Shown: positions 9,346-18,237 of the stretch, one piece after another
How positions within the stretch are numbered: the stretch's first letter is position 1
How the letters are laid out: every line of letters begins with the position of its first letter
Source of the DNA: Alteromonas oceanisediminis
Lineage (GTDB): Bacteria; Pseudomonadota; Gammaproteobacteria; Enterobacterales; Alteromonadaceae
DNA length: 64,000 nt
NCBI RefSeq assembly: GCF_018474025.1
Contig: NZ_JAHCTA010000007.1
Span: forward strand, 1 to 64,000
Reading direction: 5' to 3'
Position numbers and translations under genes: made by a program
The notes under the pieces: model-generated
Told to the model about the DNA's origin: nothing
The model's input: only the letters and a program-made list of their open reading frames with translations
Databases searched by the model: none

Positions 9346-10004
9346 TTCAGCACCTGCCGGCGATTAAAACGGTAGAGTAAAGACAACAGCACCAGCGAAA
9401 AAATCAACAGCAATAAAGCGAGACGATGCGCATCGGCGTATTGCAGCGACTCAACATGATCAAACAGGGCGATAGACACCACTTTGGTTTCGCCGGGAAT
9501 ATTGCCGCCGATCATCAAAACAACACCAAATTCACCCAAAGTGTGAGCAAAGCTTAAACCGGCCGCGGTGACAAATGCGCTTTTGGTGAGCGGCAGAACC
9601 ACATGACGAAATTGCTGCCAGCGCGTCATGTGAAAGGTTCGTGCCACGTCAATGAAGCGTTTATCTAAATGCTCAAAGGCGTTGTACAACGGTTGCACGG
9701 CAAACGGTAAGGAGTAGACCAATGAGCCGATTAGTATCCCGGTAAAACTAAACGCCAGCGTACTGCCTGTGGCCGACACATAGAAACCGCCCAACGCGGT
9801 ATTCGGCGAAAAAGCCACCAGCAGGTAAAACCCCAGTACCGTGGGCGGTAACACGAGCGGCAATGCAATCACAGCGTGAACGACTGGGCGCAGCGGATGC
9901 TGCCAACGCGCTAGCCACCATGCCAGCGGTGTGGCAATGACGATCAATACAACACTGGAAAGAAAAGCGAGTTTCAATGTTAACTGTATCGATTGCCAGT
10001 CCAT
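9336..10004 (-). CDS. modB: Molybdate ABC transporter permease ModB
   Basis: This 222-residue inner-membrane protein has about five hydrophobic helices and the cytoplasmic EAA loop (ARTFHMTRWQQFRHVVLP) that docks on the ATPase. Length and motif agree with ModB (about 229 residues in E. coli). Its start shares one base with the modA stop, and its end overlaps modC by 10 bases, so translation is coupled through the three genes. Confidence 0.95.
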   Translation of the reverse strand: MDWQSIQLTLKLAFLSSVVLIVIATPLAWWLARWQHPLRPVVHAVIALPLVLPPTVLGFYLLVAFSPNTALGGFYVSATGSTLAFSFTGILIGSLVYSLPFAVQPLYNAFEHLDKRFIDVARTFHMTRWQQFRHVVLPLTKSAFVTAAGLSFAHTLGEFGVVLMIGGNIPGETKVVSIALFDHVESLQYADAHRLALLLLIFSLVLLSLLYRFNRRQVLKWN

Positions 10005-10804
10005 TAGTCATAAGCTCGCGGTATAAGGTAACCCAACGTTTGGATCTGCCGCTGCGCTTCGCCAGAGCGCAAGAACGCAGTGAAAGTATGTGCCTGCTCA
10101 GGATAGTGGGTTCGTTTAAGTATCACCATGTGCTGTTCCACAAGGGGGTATAGCTGTTCTGGAATCAGTAAGGCTTCGGGTTGGTTGACGACTAACGAAT
10201 AAGCCACCAGCCCACGTTCTGCGTTGCCCGTTTGTACAAACTGGTAAGCCTGCAACACACTGGTTCCCTTCACCAGAGTCGGTTGCAACGGCTCCCACAT
10301 CGACAGGGCTGCGAGCATAGCGCGCGCCGCCTCGCCATACGGTGCGGTAGCAGGGTTGGCAATCGCTAATCGTTTGGTCGTACTCAGGTGCTGGCGCAGC
10401 GCATCTATCGATATGTGACGGTGCGCGTCAGATAGCGCTGCGTTAGAGTCATTAAAAATCGCATCGCGTGTCACCAACGCAAGCTGCCCTGCCGCATAGG
10501 CTCGTCGCGAACCAGCCAAACTGAGGCCGCGCTGCTCCAGCGCTTCAGGGCGTTGCTTGTCAGCGGCAAGAAACACATCAAATGGCGCACCATGAATGAT
10601 TTGTGCTGCCAGTGCACCCGTCGAACCACTCGACAATTGAATGGATATGTCAGGGTTTTGTTGCTCGAAGTTTTCAGCCAGTGTGACTGCCGCTGCGTAA
10701 AAATTGGCAGCAACCGCAACTCTCAATTCAGTCGAGGTTGATGCAGCCGCCCATACCACTGAAGTGCTGCACCACACACACAGCACACGTAGCGCGAATC
10801 TCAT
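10004..10804 (-). CDS. modA: Molybdate-binding periplasmic protein ModA
   Basis: This 266-residue exported protein binds molybdate (or tungstate) and delivers it to ModBC. A signal peptide covers about the first 20 residues (MRFALRVLCVWC...VVWAAA). The mature protein shows ModA hallmarks: AVAANFYAAA, SSGSTGALAAQI, GAPFDVFLAAD and PATAPYGEAA. The gene starts with a four-base overlap on moaE, joining molybdate uptake directly to cofactor synthesis in one mRNA. Confidence 0.95.
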   Translation of the reverse strand: MRFALRVLCVWCSTSVVWAAASTSTELRVAVAANFYAAAVTLAENFEQQNPDISIQLSSGSTGALAAQIIHGAPFDVFLAADKQRPEALEQRGLSLAGSRRAYAAGQLALVTRDAIFNDSNAALSDAHRHISIDALRQHLSTTKRLAIANPATAPYGEAARAMLAALSMWEPLQPTLVKGTSVLQAYQFVQTGNAERGLVAYSLVVNQPEALLIPEQLYPLVEQHMVILKRTHYPEQAHTFTAFLRSGEAQRQIQTLGYLIPRAYD

Positions 10805-11286
10805 GTCTGCGACTCGCTATCCCAACGCTGCGCCGCTTTGCTATCGCGCGTTTTCGCCATCACCCACTGTTCATCACCGTTTGAGTGCAATTCTTTTTTC
10901 CACAATGGGATATCAGATTTCAGCCTGTCCATCAGAAACTGTGCCCCATCAAAAGCGGCTTGACGGTGTGGGCTGGTCGCGCCCACAAAGACGATTTGCT
11001 CATGAGTTGCCAACACACCAATGCGATGCAACACGACAACTCGACCCAGCGAGAAGCGAGACTGTGCCGTTGCGGCTAACTGCCGCAATGCCGGTAATGT
11101 CATTTCTGAGTAGTGCTCTAACTCGATGCCGCGCAGCGATGCCTGCGCATTGCTGTCGCGAACCACGCCAGTGAAGGTAACGATCGCGCCGTCAGTTGCA
11201 CAGGAACTGTCACCTCGCAGCCACGTATACAAAGTGCCGACATCAAAGTCGCTGGTTTGAACCGCGGCCCACACAGAGTCCTGCAT
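10801..11286 (-). CDS. moaE: Molybdopterin synthase catalytic subunit MoaE
   Basis: MoaE transfers sulfur from the MoaD thiocarboxylate to cyclic pyranopterin monophosphate, giving molybdopterin. The 161-residue protein has the family core GAIVTFTGVVRD, LEHYSEMTLPAL and the active-site lysine region LKSDIPLWKKE. It begins one base after the moaD stop and ends overlapping modA by four bases. It should form a cytosolic MoaD2-MoaE2 complex with the product of the gene just upstream. Confidence 0.95.
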   Translation of the reverse strand: MQDSVWAAVQTSDFDVGTLYTWLRGDSSCATDGAIVTFTGVVRDSNAQASLRGIELEHYSEMTLPALRQLAATAQSRFSLGRVVVLHRIGVLATHEQIVFVGATSPHRQAAFDGAQFLMDRLKSDIPLWKKELHSNGDEQWVMAKTRDSKAAQRWDSESQT

Positions 11287-11287
11287 G

Positions 11288-11533
11288 TTACCCCCCCGTC
11301 ACGGGTGGGAAAAAAGCAATCGTATCACCGGATATAACGGCGGTGTCACGTGTTACTAAGGTGTGGTTACGCGCACACATAAGGTTGTCCGCGTCAACCA
11401 GATCCCAGTTATCGAAGCGCTCTGAAACACTATCAAGCACAGTTTGTACGGTCATACCCGGCTCGGCATCTAAACTGACACCATCACTCTTAAGTAATTG
11501 GCGAGTGTGCGCGAAAAAAAGTACCTGAATCAT
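11288..11533 (-). CDS. moaD: Molybdopterin synthase sulfur carrier subunit MoaD
   Basis: This ubiquitin-like sulfur carrier ends in the required Gly-Gly (PPVTGG), which is adenylated and thiocarboxylated by a MoeB protein (a candidate is at 57341-58087). The chosen ATG at 11533 overlaps the moaC stop as ATGA and gives 81 residues, the length of E. coli MoaD. A longer frame to 11560 adds nine Ala-rich residues that lie inside moaC coding sequence and is less likely. Confidence 0.93.
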   Translation of the reverse strand: MIQVLFFAHTRQLLKSDGVSLDAEPGMTVQTVLDSVSERFDNWDLVDADNLMCARNHTLVTRDTAVISGDTIAFFPPVTGG

Positions 11534-12018
11534 TGCTGCTGCGCCTGCTGATGCCGCCATTGACCTGATTTTCCACCGACTTTTTCAAGCACTCGGATAC
11601 CGTCAATCACCATCGCGGGGTCGATGGCTTTACACATATCGAACACGGTCAGTGCGGCCACATTGACCGCAGTTAGCGCCTCCATTTCCACGCCTGTGCG
11701 TCCCGTTACCTTGCACAGGCTCTCGATCCGGATCCGGCTATGCTCAGGCTGGCATTCAAATAACAATTCCACCTTACTCAGCGCCAGTGGATGGCACAAC
11801 GGAATGAGATCAGCGCAGCGTTTTGCTCCCTGAATACCCGCGATCCGGGCAACCGATAGCACGTCACCTTTGGCCAGCTGCTGCTGCATCACTTGCGTCA
11901 ATGCCGCAGCTGTCATTCGAACATAGCCCTCTGCCCTCGCTTCACGCTGTGTCGCCTGTTTATGGGTTATATCAACCATGTTTGCGTCACCCTGATCGTT
12001 AAGATGCGTAAAACTCAT
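11530..12018 (-). CDS. moaC: Cyclic pyranopterin monophosphate synthase MoaC
   Basis: MoaC completes the first step of molybdopterin synthesis after the radical-SAM protein MoaA. The 162-residue product matches the family end to end: SFTHLNDQGDANMVDITHK at the start, LIPLCHPLALSKVE, GRTGVEMEAL and the catalytic-site segment FDMCKAID. It follows moaB by five bases and is coupled to moaD by an ATGA overlap. No moaA gene is in this window, so MoaA must be encoded elsewhere. Confidence 0.96.
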   Translation of the reverse strand: MSFTHLNDQGDANMVDITHKQATQREARAEGYVRMTAAALTQVMQQQLAKGDVLSVARIAGIQGAKRCADLIPLCHPLALSKVELLFECQPEHSRIRIESLCKVTGRTGVEMEALTAVNVAALTVFDMCKAIDPAMVIDGIRVLEKVGGKSGQWRHQQAQQQ

Positions 12019-12023
12019 GTTGG

Positions 12024-12533
12024 TTAGCTCCTAGCCGGGCGGTTGAGTAAATGACCCACGAAATTGCAAGGGCGATGCTCGCTGTCTAATTGAGGTTGAA
12101 TGATGTCCCATGCGGTTTTACACGCACCGGTTGAGCCCGGCATGCAAAATATCACCGTGTGATTTGCCAGACCGGCAAACGCGCGCGACTGCACAGTGGA
12201 TGTACCAATTTCCTGATAGGAAATCGAGCGAAATAGCTCGCCAAAGCCTTCCACTGTTTTATCAAATAACACGCCTAACGCCTCGGGCGTTGAGTCACGC
12301 AGGGTAAAGCCAGTCCCTCCGGTGACCAGCACGGCATGCACTGAATCATCAGCAATCCAGCGCGAAACGTGCGCTCGCAATTGGTACACATCATCTTTCA
12401 CGATACGGCTTTCAACCAACTGATGCCCTGCGTCAGTAACGGCCTGCTGTAAAAAGCGACCCGATGTATCGTTGGTTTCATCGCGCGTGTCGGACACAGT
12501 CAACACCACGATATTCAATACCTTGGATGCCAT
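12024..12533 (-). CDS. moaB: Molybdopterin adenylyltransferase-type protein MoaB
   Basis: This 169-residue protein of the MoaB/MogA fold carries LTVSDTRDETNDTSG, the nucleotide-binding TGGTGFTLRDSTPEA and PGSTGACKTAWD. MogA-type proteins adenylate molybdopterin before molybdenum insertion by MoeA; E. coli MoaB itself has no proven activity, so the exact step is uncertain. It is the first gene of the seven-gene moa-mod operon. AAGGAAG precedes the start at nine bases. It is divergent from the M14-family gene across a 159-base gap. Confidence 0.92.
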   Translation of the reverse strand: MASKVLNIVVLTVSDTRDETNDTSGRFLQQAVTDAGHQLVESRIVKDDVYQLRAHVSRWIADDSVHAVLVTGGTGFTLRDSTPEALGVLFDKTVEGFGELFRSISYQEIGTSTVQSRAFAGLANHTVIFCMPGSTGACKTAWDIIQPQLDSEHRPCNFVGHLLNRPARS

Positions 12534-12692
12534 TGTACTTAACTTCCTTAAAACGATCCCTTTGCGCTATAAGCTAACCTGATCCACTCAGTGACTCAAT
12601 CACTCAGGTCAATTAATCCTTAGCGACAGACTGTTAACCCAGCAACAAACACCTTACACTACCGGCATTTACTGGCAGGTGAGCAGAAGTCC

Positions 12693-13814
12693 ATGATCAA
12701 TGAGTTTCACAAAGACTACTTAGTGGTTGCTAAAAATGCTTCAGGACGAAGTATGCAGGTGCCTGTCTATCGTTTCATTGGCAAACAGCATGGCCCTGTT
12801 GTGTATATTCAAAGCTCGATCCACGGCGCTGAAGTACAGGGTAACGTGGTGATCTACCACTTGATCCAACTGCTAAAAAGCTTACCTATTCGCGGTGAAA
12901 TCATTCTCGTGCCAAACTGCAATCCGGTCGGCACCAACATCAAAGCCGGTGAATATACACTCGGTCGCTTTGATCCCGTTAACGGTACCAATTGGAATCG
13001 TGGCTATTTTTATGATCGAGATGCCGTGCTCAAGTTCGCGCGCACTGTGGGTGCGGAAGAGTCCATCCAGTCAATCAAACAACGCTTTCGTGCACATTTA
13101 CTACAAGGCTTACAGCGGCGGATGAGCAATGATTGGGGATTAGGGCTGGCCAATCAACTCAACCTCAAACTTCAGTTGGTCGCAGCCAATGCCGACATCG
13201 TGCTTGATTTACATAATGGACCCGTTTCAAGTAGGCACTTGTATGTACCCGAGTACGCCGAAGCGGCCGCTACGCATTTTAATATTCCTCATATCATCTA
13301 TATTCCAAACACCTTTGCCGGAGCGCTGGATGAAGCAACGTTTTGCCCGTGGTGGACGTTGTCAGAGTCGTTATCGAAAAAACACCAGCGCCAGTTTGAT
13401 TTTGGTGTGGAAGCATTTACTGTCGAAATGGGATCGCAAGAGGTGGTGAATTTCAGCGAAGGTGAGGAAGATGCACAAGGGATTTTAAGTTATTTGAACA
13501 GTCGAAATGTGCTCATCGACGCCCACGTCACGCCAAAAAAAATGCCGCGCTACGCCACTGAATTGGCTAACTATAAGACGCTATTTACCCAAATGGGTGG
13601 CATTGTGGAATATTGCGCTAAACCGGGAACCCCGGTAAAGCAAGGCGATTGCCTAGCCAAAGTACTCAACGTTGATGAACTGGAAAACGAGCGTGCGGTG
13701 GAACTGATTTCCGCGCCCTGCGACTTGATCCCAATCCTACATTTCCCATCAGCGTCGGTGCTCAGCGGTACCCAGTTATACAAATGCTTCACTGAGTACC
13801 GCCAAGTAACCTAA
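12693..13814 (+). CDS. Succinylglutamate desuccinylase/aspartoacylase family (M14) protein
   Basis: This 373-residue enzyme of the AstE/ASPA branch of the M14 carboxypeptidase fold is predicted to cleave an N-acyl amino acid or related amide. The zinc ligands are visible as H44-x2-E47 (SIHGAEVQG) and H174 (LDLHNG), and the catalytic glutamate as E245 (TVEMGSQE). A C-terminal beta domain follows. It is longer than AstE (about 322) and fits uncharacterised members of the family, so the substrate is not assigned. Its end overlaps the tail of the convergent metalloprotease gene by four bases. Confidence 0.88.
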   Translation: MINEFHKDYLVVAKNASGRSMQVPVYRFIGKQHGPVVYIQSSIHGAEVQGNVVIYHLIQLLKSLPIRGEIILVPNCNPVGTNIKAGEYTLGRFDPVNGTNWNRGYFYDRDAVLKFARTVGAEESIQSIKQRFRAHLLQGLQRRMSNDWGLGLANQLNLKLQLVAANADIVLDLHNGPVSSRHLYVPEYAEAAATHFNIPHIIYIPNTFAGALDEATFCPWWTLSESLSKKHQRQFDFGVEAFTVEMGSQEVVNFSEGEEDAQGILSYLNSRNVLIDAHVTPKKMPRYATELANYKTLFTQMGGIVEYCAKPGTPVKQGDCLAKVLNVDELENERAVELISAPCDLIPILHFPSASVLSGTQLYKCFTEYRQVT

Positions 13815-16219
13815 ATAGGTGACCCCGGCGGCATGGCTTTCGCGTCAAACCCACCCAACCATTCGCCGGTTTGCCAGTAACGGTTTAAATGATTGAGTAA
13901 CGCTTTATCGGCGACCGTATCGTCGTTGCGCTTTAACCATTGCGTAAAATTGAGCAAATTACCCTCAATCACAAGACGGTTTTCAGGGCTAAGCGCCTCA
14001 TCCATCACCGTGTCCATTAAGCCATCCAAAACGACCAACTTGACACGCTGCGCAATGACGTTTGAGTCTCGACGGGAGCGCTTCCAGGTAGATTCAATTA
14101 GTTGATTAACCACGCTACTCACCGACGGTACATCGTCATTCAGTGAATGTTGCCACGTCAGGCGATTGAGGCGCTGCGGCGCAAGCATTAATCTAACGGA
14201 ATAAGCACTGGCGGCCTCAGCAGCGGAAACCGGATCGAACATCAAACCAGTACGCCCGTTGAAGGACTCCCTTGAGCGCGATGAACCATACACTTTCGGA
14301 ATGATCAGTTGCGTGATGTGTTCGGGTAGCGCCAAAAACGTAGGCGAAAGGCTTTCCAACAGCGCGTCTAGGGCCCGTTGCTGTGACGCGGCATTCACCA
14401 CGGTTTGGCCCTGCGGCTCTTTTTCTGTCTTCACTTCGTAAGAATATTCCACGCCGCCAATATGCTTAGCCACTGCATCGAGTTGGTAACGATGGGCAAA
14501 GTACAACGGTGCCAAGGTTTCTTCCAGTGCTGATAAGGGCGTACCCTCAGGCAGGGTATCGACACCAAAACGTGCTAAAGCGAATTGGCGAACCTGCGCG
14601 ATGCGCTTGAACTCCTCAACCGGATCCGCTCCATTATCCCAAAGATGTCCGTCTGCACCGGGGTGCATAGGTGAACGAGAATCGGGGTCAGATTTATAGC
14701 GATAGCCATTTTCATGCGCCTGTGCAATCAACCTGTCGAGAGCGGCTTTCTCATCTGTGGACGTGGCGAAATCCTGATATCCATAAGCAACTGTATGAAA
14801 ATCCCACGCTCCCATGCCCACTGCGTAGGCATCATCCAACTGAATTTTGCCATCGACAATGGTTGCTTTGGGGTGTGGGTAATCCATCACCGAGCCGCGC
14901 CCGTATTCAGATGCAGCAAAATTGTGCGCAATGCCTAAGGTGTGGCCTACTTCGTGGGCTGAAAGTTGACGAATTCGCGCTAGCGCCATCTCTTTCTGGG
15001 CCGAGGTATCGGTATTGCCATTCACAAACGGACTGGTTAGCCCCAATGCGATCAGATAATCCTGACGCACGCGCAACGAGCCCAGCGTTACGTGGCCTTT
15101 AATAATTTCGCCAGTGCGTGGGTCAATCACTGAGGTGCCGTAAGACCAACCGCGCGTCGCACGATGTACCCACTGGATCACGTTGTAGCGCACATCCATT
15201 GGGTCTGCGTCCTCTGGTAACACTTTGACCTGAAACGCCTGCTCATAACCAATGGCCTGAAACGCTTCATTCCACCACAATGCACCATCCTTCAACGCAC
15301 TCATCACGGGTTCGGGTATACCCGGGTCAAGATAATATACGATGGGTTCAACCGCAGGGCTGGATTCTGCCTGTGGGTTTTGTTTCTGTAATCGATGCCG
15401 AGGGATCAGCTTCTGCTCCATGGGTTCATCAATGGGAACTGAGTAATCCATATAGCTATGTTTCCAAAACCCCGAAAACGGATGGAACTGACGTGGCTGG
15501 TATTGATCGTCAGGAAGCTCAATGAAAGAGTGATGTAAATGCACTGAGATGATTTCAGGCTCCGGCGATACCTGGCGCACATACTCACCCGGTTTCTTAC
15601 CCGCAAAGGTGACTAAGGCTTCCAACTCGGTGTTTTTCACAAACGATTTAGTGCGCGGTAGATAGACACCACTGCGTTTCGGATCAGGCTTAAACTCTCC
15701 CTGTTTTGTGGTGGTTAAGCGGTTGCTTATTCCATGAATATCACTGACTAAAAATTCAGTGTAATCAACCAACACCGCACCGGTGCTCTCAGCAACTACT
15801 GGCAATCCGGCAATCACGGCATCAGCAAACGCTTCATCAATACTGGCTTGCTCAGCTAGGTTGCCACTGCCTGCGCGGTAGTGGGTATTGAGCTGTTTAA
15901 GCAACACTTTGTTGCCAAAGCGGGCGAACTCAACTAAGCGCGTTGCACCAAGTTGACCGCGATCCAGACCGATATCATTTGACCCGACGCCTTGAGGCAA
16001 GCTGCTCTGGAAAATAAGAGGAGAATCGATAGCGCTGATTTTTAAATAGACTTTATCTTCTGTGCCGTCATAGTAAATTGGGATAAACCCGTCCTGCGCC
16101 GTCATACCGAGGGTAAATTCCTCGATAGTTTTTGCCCAACTGGCGGTGCTTAGTATTATCAGATTAATCAGTGTCAGCGCGCTGATTAGTCTCTGCGTCA
16201 TTCCACGTTGTAAACCCAC
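13811..16219 (-). CDS. Exported zinc-dependent metalloprotease (DUF5117/DUF4953)
   Basis: This 802-residue protein has a signal peptide (cleavage near residue 29, after ...STASWA), a beta-rich N-terminal domain as in DUF5117 and a metzincin-like catalytic domain. The zinc site is HEVGHTLGIAH (422-432), followed by the Met-turn SVMDYP (443-448). Such proteins are periplasmic or secreted in Bacteroidetes and marine gammaproteobacteria; their substrates are unknown. A GTG start at 16219 was chosen because GAGGG lies six bases upstream; an ATG at 16201 would give an equally good signal peptide. Confidence 0.9.
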   Translation of the reverse strand: MGLQRGMTQRLISALTLINLIILSTASWAKTIEEFTLGMTAQDGFIPIYYDGTEDKVYLKISAIDSPLIFQSSLPQGVGSNDIGLDRGQLGATRLVEFARFGNKVLLKQLNTHYRAGSGNLAEQASIDEAFADAVIAGLPVVAESTGAVLVDYTEFLVSDIHGISNRLTTTKQGEFKPDPKRSGVYLPRTKSFVKNTELEALVTFAGKKPGEYVRQVSPEPEIISVHLHHSFIELPDDQYQPRQFHPFSGFWKHSYMDYSVPIDEPMEQKLIPRHRLQKQNPQAESSPAVEPIVYYLDPGIPEPVMSALKDGALWWNEAFQAIGYEQAFQVKVLPEDADPMDVRYNVIQWVHRATRGWSYGTSVIDPRTGEIIKGHVTLGSLRVRQDYLIALGLTSPFVNGNTDTSAQKEMALARIRQLSAHEVGHTLGIAHNFAASEYGRGSVMDYPHPKATIVDGKIQLDDAYAVGMGAWDFHTVAYGYQDFATSTDEKAALDRLIAQAHENGYRYKSDPDSRSPMHPGADGHLWDNGADPVEEFKRIAQVRQFALARFGVDTLPEGTPLSALEETLAPLYFAHRYQLDAVAKHIGGVEYSYEVKTEKEPQGQTVVNAASQQRALDALLESLSPTFLALPEHITQLIIPKVYGSSRSRESFNGRTGLMFDPVSAAEAASAYSVRLMLAPQRLNRLTWQHSLNDDVPSVSSVVNQLIESTWKRSRRDSNVIAQRVKLVVLDGLMDTVMDEALSPENRLVIEGNLLNFTQWLKRNDDTVADKALLNHLNRYWQTGEWLGGFDAKAMPPGSPI

Positions 16220-16323
16220 GTTAAACCCTCATCTTAATTTGTTGACGGCACTCATGCGACGGTGCAGCGCTCTCGACTATACCTATGCTGTGCGCAAATA
16301 ACCAGAAACGACCTAGGGCCTGT

Positions 16324-18237
16324 TTATCCCTCACTGATTTTGTCTGCCGAGATCCCAGACCAGCGCTGCGATGATTGAGCGACGGTGCGTTCAAACACAG
16401 GTTTGTCACACACTAGCGTGAGCTTACCCTTACTGCGGGTAATGGCGGTATACAACAGCTCTCTTCCCAGCAATTGCTCAGCGCCCTGCTCAGGAAGCAC
16501 CACGGCCACGTGGTCGAACTCAGATCCTTGTGACTTGTGTATGGTCATGGCAAACACACTGTCTACCGCCGTGATCCTTTGCAGGTCGAATTGCCGCATC
16601 GGTTTACCCGCACTGGCCGCAAAACAGAGGGACAGCTGGCCCGTTTGCGCGTTACCATGATTCCAAACCAGTCCGATGTCACCATTGAATAAGCCCAATG
16701 CCGGTAGGTTGCGGGTGATCATTAGGCGCTGACCGTGAAACGCTTGGTGATGCAAAATTCCCAGTCGCTGACGAAGCCGTTGTTCAATCAATGTATTCAG
16801 CGACTCAACACCATAGTCGCCCTGCCGCAGCGCACATAACACATTGAATCGGCTTAAGCTGTTTAGCGCCTGATCAATCACTGTCATCCGGCACAGCGGC
16901 AGAAAGTGTTCGTCGATCCAGTTTTCCACTGCAAGCGATAACGCACTGTTGGGGAGTCGCTTGATACCGCTGTCGGTTACATCGCTAAGCGTTTCTAGCA
17001 GCTCCCATGACGAAGGCGATACACTCGCCTGTGCAGGTTGATTAACTCGACTTGCCAGTTGCGCCAGCGCACCGCCAAAACGCCGCGAGCCTTGCAAGCT
17101 AACGCTATAACCTATCGTTTTGGATTCGGTGTGTTGTGGTATCATGTCGCACTGCACCAGCGCCTGTATATTGTCTATTTGCGCGGGTAAAAATTGGTTC
17201 ACCGCGCCCTCAACAGGCATCAGTTGTGCCAACACATTACCAGCCTCAACCGAGGGTAGTTGTTGTGCATCGCCCACCAGTATCAAGCGGCACGTTGGTG
17301 ATAACGCACGGATAAGCCGAGCAAATAGCGCAACATCTAGCATTGAGCTCTCATCCACTATCAACACATCAAGTGGAAGTGGATTGGTCTCATGATATTT
17401 TGCTGCCAGTGATGTTTCCTGTAATCCGAGTAGGCGATGGACGGTTTGCGCCTGCATCGGAACACGCTGCATAGCGCGCTTAAGAGGCGAGCTGTCATCG
17501 ATATCAAGATTTTTGAAACTGCTTTGCAGTGAGTCACTCAAGCGCTGAGCAGCTTTGCCTGTGGGAGCGGCTAAGCCAATATGCAACTCTTGACCTGAAG
17601 CTACGTGTAGGGCTAATAGTAAGCGTGCAACGGTGTAAGTTTTGCCAGTACCCGGCCCCCCGGTCAGGATAAAAAAGCGCTGATGCACAGCGAGGGCAAC
17701 TGCGACCTGTTGCCAATCGATAGCGGCTGGATGCATGTCAGCATTGGGTGGAAATAAACAGGGCCACACTGATTGCAGAGCACTTTGGTGGATAAGCGGT
17801 TTTTCAATCAGCACATTTCTGGCTCTGAGTCCCTGTAGAATGTGTTGCTCGAAGGTCCAGAAACGTGTCGTGAACAGATGATCATCGTCCAATACGATGC
17901 ACGCGGGTGACGGCAGATGACGTTGCAGGTGTGCAGCATGCTCACGAAGCGCATCCAAAACGCCAAACGAATAGCCAGGTTTGTCGTCATTACGCCATAA
18001 CGTTTGCTCTGCGATTGCTTGCAACGACAAACAACTATGCCCCTGACGTTGAGCGGCGCTCAGTGCCAAAAGCAGCATGAAGCAATGGTGACGACTCGCA
18101 GCAGACTGCGGTTCGTGTACCAGACGTTGATTCACAGCCTGCGCAAAAAAATAGTCGATCGGCACGATGCCTTCCAGCGATTGCGTGGCCGCATAAAATG
18201 ATTCAAACGGCGTCGCTTTTAAATCAAACAGCGTCAT
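16324..18237 (-). CDS. recD: Exodeoxyribonuclease V subunit alpha RecD
   Basis: RecD is the fast 5'-3' helicase of the RecBCD complex. The 637-residue protein (608 in E. coli) has an N-terminal interaction domain, Walker A GGPGTGKT (193-200), the DEAS-type motif VDESSML and late SF1 motifs MTIHKSQGSEFD and YTAITRSKGKL. Its start lies inside the end of recB (14-base overlap), so the two are translationally coupled. With RecB and RecC it repairs double-strand breaks and degrades foreign linear DNA. Confidence 0.96.
   Translation of the reverse strand: MTLFDLKATPFESFYAATQSLEGIVPIDYFFAQAVNQRLVHEPQSAASRHHCFMLLLALSAAQRQGHSCLSLQAIAEQTLWRNDDKPGYSFGVLDALREHAAHLQRHLPSPACIVLDDDHLFTTRFWTFEQHILQGLRARNVLIEKPLIHQSALQSVWPCLFPPNADMHPAAIDWQQVAVALAVHQRFFILTGGPGTGKTYTVARLLLALHVASGQELHIGLAAPTGKAAQRLSDSLQSSFKNLDIDDSSPLKRAMQRVPMQAQTVHRLLGLQETSLAAKYHETNPLPLDVLIVDESSMLDVALFARLIRALSPTCRLILVGDAQQLPSVEAGNVLAQLMPVEGAVNQFLPAQIDNIQALVQCDMIPQHTESKTIGYSVSLQGSRRFGGALAQLASRVNQPAQASVSPSSWELLETLSDVTDSGIKRLPNSALSLAVENWIDEHFLPLCRMTVIDQALNSLSRFNVLCALRQGDYGVESLNTLIEQRLRQRLGILHHQAFHGQRLMITRNLPALGLFNGDIGLVWNHGNAQTGQLSLCFAASAGKPMRQFDLQRITAVDSVFAMTIHKSQGSEFDHVAVVLPEQGAEQLLGRELLYTAITRSKGKLTLVCDKPVFERTVAQSSQRWSGISADKISEG

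Noticed and set aside
12576-12612. Repeated CACTCAG/TGAGTG pieces between moaB and the M14 gene
   Set aside because: They are short and irregular; I could not match them to a ModE, FNR or Moco-riboswitch pattern.
14671-15102. 143-codon plus-strand ORF inside the metalloprotease gene
   Set aside because: It is antisense to a well-supported coding region with clear catalytic motifs; no ribosome site.
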